DNA from: Clostridiales bacterium
GTDB taxonomy: Bacteria > Bacillota > Clostridia > Christensenellales > QALW01
Length of the DNA stretch: 36,122 bases
Assembly (NCBI GenBank): GCA_018376855.1
Contig: JAHAAN010000004.1
Coordinates: 1 to 36,122, forward strand
Direction of reading: 5' to 3'
The notes below the pieces were generated by a model, which searched no databases, was not told where the DNA came from, and worked only from the letters and a program-made list of their open reading frames with translations. This document shows positions 33,478-36,122 of this stretch, one piece after another. Made by a program: the position numbers and the translations under genes. Position 1 is the stretch's first letter. Every line of letters begins with the position of its first letter.

Positions 33478-33552
33478 CCCTATTATATGCAATTTCACTT
33501 ATTTCATCACCGTTTTCATCTTTACAGCGCAGCTTGCAAACAAATGAAACCG

Positions 33553-33581
33553 TTGAGTCATTGAATGAAATATGTTATAAT
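33553..33581 (+). promoter_or_regulatory. promoter of the YjbR-like gene
   Basis: TTGAGT (33553-33558), 17-base spacer, TATAAT (33576-33581), about 90 bases before the start codon. Confidence 0.7.
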
Positions 33582-33674
33582 TTTATTAAAAATACCGCAA
33601 GCATAAACATACAAAAACTATAAAGCGGTATCGACCGACAGCAATGATCGGACATATAAAAAGGAAAGATAAGT

Positions 33675-34052
33675 ATGACCGTACAGGAAATAAAATCATA
33701 TTGTCAGAGCAAGCATACGGCAACTGAAGAATATCCCTTCGGAAATATCCCAATATGCTATAAATTAAACGGAAAAATTTTTGCCCAAATTTATCCAAAT
33801 GAAAACGATTATAAAATAACACTCAAATGCACCGCTGATATGGGTCAATTTTACCGAACGGTATATCCGGGGAAAGTCGTCAGAGGCTATCACTGTCCTT
33901 CCGCACAGCAGCCGTATTGGAATACTGTTTATGTAAACGATTTTCCCGATGACGAGCTTTTAGATATGATAGACCACGCCTATGACGCAGTATTAAAAAG
34001 CTTCAGCAAAAAAATTCAAACGCAAATATCAGAAAATACCGTTAAAGCTTGA
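33675..34052 (+). CDS. MmcQ/YjbR family DNA-binding-fold protein
   Basis: A 125-residue protein of the MmcQ/YjbR (CyaY-like double-wing) family. Diagnostic stretches are ATEEYPFGNIPICYKLNGK (cited in part), FAQIYPNENDYKITLKC, VVRGYHCPSAQQPYWNTVYV and the C-terminal DDELLDMIDHAYDAVL. AAGGAAAG lies before the ATG and a good promoter upstream. The family is common in Firmicutes with no settled biochemical role. It lies between thioredoxin and the TrxR-like gene, but shared function is not implied. Confidence 0.9.
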   Translation: MTVQEIKSYCQSKHTATEEYPFGNIPICYKLNGKIFAQIYPNENDYKITLKCTADMGQFYRTVYPGKVVRGYHCPSAQQPYWNTVYVNDFPDDELLDMIDHAYDAVLKSFSKKIQTQISENTVKA

Positions 34053-34188
34053 TTTTTGTTTTAATCATGAATACTTCTCGCAGAAATCAACTACAATTTT
34101 TAATGCATAGCTTCCTATAAAAACTGAATAAAGTACCGAAAAAAACAGCAAACTGCAAGCAGGATCTTATAAAGAAAAGAGTGAAAAT

Positions 34189-35067
34189 ATGTTTGATGCA
34201 ATTATTATCGGCGGCGGACCTGCAGGCGTACAGGCCGCGCTCTATACGGTGCGGGCGGGTCTCAGCACCGCAATCATCTGCGAAAAAACAAGCGCGCTTC
34301 AGCGCGCGGAAAAAATTGAAAACTATTACGGCCTTGAAGCTCCGATCAGCGGAGATCTCCTCTATCAGCGCGGACTTGCCCAAGCGCAGGCATGCGGCGC
34401 GCAGCTGCTGCGCGAACAGGTGGTCGGCGCAGAATACGGCGAAGCCGAAAGCTTTCACATCATTACGGAAAACCGCACCCTTACAGGACGTTTCCTGCTG
34501 ATCGCCGTCGGCAGTCCGCGAAAAACGGTCGCTCTTGAAGGCATTGAACGATTTACCGGCCGCGGGGTGAGCTATTGCGCAACCTGCGACGCATTTTTTT
34601 ACCGCGGCAAGGAGGTCGCCGTGCTAGGAAACGGAGCCTATGCGCTGCACGAAGCCGCTGTGCTTTCCGATGTAGCTGCAAAGGTTACTCTTCTGACCAA
34701 CGGAGACCCCGCTCCTTCTGCACCCTGCAAGTTTCCCGTAATCGATCAACCGATCTCCGCCTTGGCCGGCAATGAAAGCTTAGAACAAATTCGTTTTCGC
34801 GACGGCTCAGCACTGCATGCCAACGGTCTGTTTATTGCGCTGGGCGCGGCTGGGGGAAACGAGTTGGCTCTAAAGCTCGGCGCAATGACGCAAAACGGAA
34901 AAATCCTTATCAGCGAAACCATGGAAACCAATATTCCCAACGTTTTTGCCGCCGGCGACTGCACAGGCGGTCTGCTGCAGATCTCCAAAGCTGTTTGCGA
35001 CGGCGCAAAAGCCGGGCTTGAAATCGTGCGCAGGCATCGGGAACAGAAAGCAAAATCGGAATCATAG
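34189..35067 (+). CDS. thioredoxin-reductase-like flavoprotein lacking the NADPH signature
   Basis: A 292-residue protein of the TrxB fold. The FAD site is IIIGGGPAGVQAAL (GGGPAG at 8-13) and NVFAAGDCTGG near the C-terminus. The redox disulfide is Cys130-Ala-Thr-Cys133, as in classical TrxB. The second nucleotide motif, normally GGGxSAxEEA, reads GNGAYALHEA (147-156), and the HRRxxxR NADPH-phosphate motif is replaced by TLLTNGDPAP. This is the pattern reported for ferredoxin-dependent flavin thioredoxin reductases of clostridia, so the electron donor may be ferredoxin; that is inference. It probably reduces the nearby thioredoxin. Length is slightly below TrxB (about 310). Confidence 0.88.
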   Translation: MFDAIIIGGGPAGVQAALYTVRAGLSTAIICEKTSALQRAEKIENYYGLEAPISGDLLYQRGLAQAQACGAQLLREQVVGAEYGEAESFHIITENRTLTGRFLLIAVGSPRKTVALEGIERFTGRGVSYCATCDAFFYRGKEVAVLGNGAYALHEAAVLSDVAAKVTLLTNGDPAPSAPCKFPVIDQPISALAGNESLEQIRFRDGSALHANGLFIALGAAGGNELALKLGAMTQNGKILISETMETNIPNVFAAGDCTGGLLQISKAVCDGAKAGLEIVRRHREQKAKSES

Positions 35068-35143
35068 CGCCTGTCAGCGCAGGAGCATGCCAAGCAAAAA
35101 GCATTTTCCCTTTGTTTTAACCTCCTGTGGAAAGGAACCGTGC

Positions 35144-35949
35144 ATGATATACAGGATAGACGATTTTTCCGAAAATGAAATAAACCCAATAACAAACGCT
35201 CCCTATGACGATTCCTGGATCGCTTACTGCCTGACAGACGCCTCCGATTACCGAATGATGGTCGGCAAACATAACAGCGGCGTTTATACCGCCAAGGTGA
35301 GCAGGAATTATTCCGGCTGGAAGATGTCCGTCTGCGACTTCCTTCAATTTCAAACAGCGAGAAATAAAAATATTATTTTATCAATCGCACAAAACGATTT
35401 AGAAGAAGCCGAAAGGCGCTACAGCGGCCATACCTATCGCGATCCCCCTACTTAAGGGATTACGAACCTCATACGCTGATCCACAGCACTACCTATGAAA
35501 ATTGGCTGTGCATAAAAAACGACGGCTGCTTAAAAAGCTGGAATAAATTAAAAGAAGAAAACCCCTTATGGGAAAATGGACCAATCGGACAAAGACTGGG
35601 CGATCCTATTGACTTCCGTGATTTTATCATGTTTTCTGACGGCTCGGTATCAAGCGAACTTGTTGTTCTGTCAAAACAAAACGGCCAAATTATCATGGAT
35701 CAGGATATGAAATACAAAACCGGCGTTCGGCTTTATTTTGACATTCAAAAAATCGCCGAGGACGGCCTGCTGATCCGAGACGGAATCCATTTGAAGGTTA
35801 AAGATACATTGCCGCTGAAGCGATATTTGTTATGGTATGCTGTTTGGGATAAAGTCGGCTTAAGCAGCAATATTTCAACTCCGAAAGAATTCACTGAAAA
35901 ATCCAACCTGACATTTTGTCAATTATTCAAAAAAAGATATAGCTTCTGA
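35144..35949 (+). pseudogene. unknown gene split by a one-base shift at a C run; possible ADP-ribosyltransferase-like C-terminus
   Basis: The ATG (after AAAGGAAC) opens a frame that reads to HTYRDPPT and stops at 35455. The same protein plainly continues in the next frame from YLRDYEPHTLIHSTTYENW to QLFKKRYSF at 35949. Adding one C to the run of five (35444-35448) rejoins them as RDPPYLRDYEP, giving about 268 residues. The C-terminal part (LIHSTTYENWLCIKNDGCL and DGLLIRDGIHLKVKDTLP) vaguely recalls the HxT and closing strands of the KptA/DarT-like ADP-ribosyltransferase fold. That assignment is weak. The break may be phase variation, decay or a sequencing error. Confidence 0.75.
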
Positions 35950-36122
35950 TAGAGCAGACCGACATTGCAAAAATACAAAACCCGCGATATCATTTCACAC
36001 ACCAACAGCGCTTTTTGATTTTCCTTTGCAAAATCATTCATCGCAGCAAATCAAATAAATCATGACCGTCCGACCGCCCCCCATACGCTGTTAAGCCCAG
36101 CAAAACGCCTGCTCCTTACACG
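35950..36122. other. window end without a recognisable gene
   Basis: No supported frame, RNA or repeat. The sequence may be the intergenic start of whatever lies beyond the window. Confidence 0.4.

Noticed and set aside
1..36122. CRISPR arrays, tRNA or rRNA genes, insertion sequences
   Set aside because: No regularly spaced repeats, no cloverleaf with TTCRA arm and no transposase-like frame were seen on either strand, within the limits of reading by eye.

Overview
The window looks like chromosome from an anaerobic, low-to-middle GC Firmicute, most likely a gut-type Clostridia. The reasons are strong AGGAGG-type ribosome sites, consensus TTGACA/TATAAT promoters, a DUF1836 regulator, a DegV protein, the GGGtGRT/NifU-like pair, an ATP-type PEP carboxykinase, a secreted serpin, and a TrxR-like flavoprotein without the usual NADPH motif. 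The species cannot be named from sequence alone, and I saw no rRNA, tRNA, CRISPR array or complete insertion sequence.

Region A (1-10955, all on +) holds two tightly packed operons whose codon use is visibly more AT-leaning than what follows. The first encodes a SAM-dependent methyltransferase, a CopZ-like heavy-metal domain protein and a MacB-type ABC ATPase/FtsX-like permease pair. The second, 4096-10955, is the most interesting part of the window. A lipoprotein binding protein, two FecCD permeases and a FecE ATPase, i.e. an iron-chelate, corrinoid or heme class importer, are coupled by overlapping stops and starts to a NifH-like iron protein and two short nitrogenase component-1-like proteins. 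No nitrogen-fixation genes are nearby, so this resembles an importer plus a dedicated nitrogenase-like reductase acting on the imported compound. The second permease is broken by an out-of-frame deletion.

Region B (10956-15650) begins with a gene-free, structured junction. A minus-strand operon (NifU-like scaffold, GGGtGRT protein) with its own terminator is transcribed divergently from a DegV operon (DegV, putative TIM-barrel protein, small membrane protein, zinc-ribbon membrane protein). Both promoters are near consensus.

Region C (15600-22800) has a carbohydrate locus (AraC regulator divergent from an arabinose/fucose-isomerase-like protein and a GH78-like rhamnosidase). It also has two divergent cell-envelope enzymes (polysaccharide deacetylase lipoprotein; PG-binding M14 peptidase) separated by a 10-bp perfect inverted repeat, and a DUF1836 regulator.

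Region D (22800-28320) carries an ECF sigma factor, a probable membrane partner, an unknown membrane protein and an inhibitory-type serpin in one apparent operon ending at a terminator, followed by pckA with its own promoter and terminator.

Region E (28320-36122) is looser. It has a decayed GNAT acetyltransferase, a DUF2156 protein, a MATE exporter, a lipoprotein, thioredoxin, a YjbR-like protein, a TrxR-like flavoprotein lacking the standard NADPH signature, and an unknown gene interrupted at a run of five C. The last ~170 bases show no gene.
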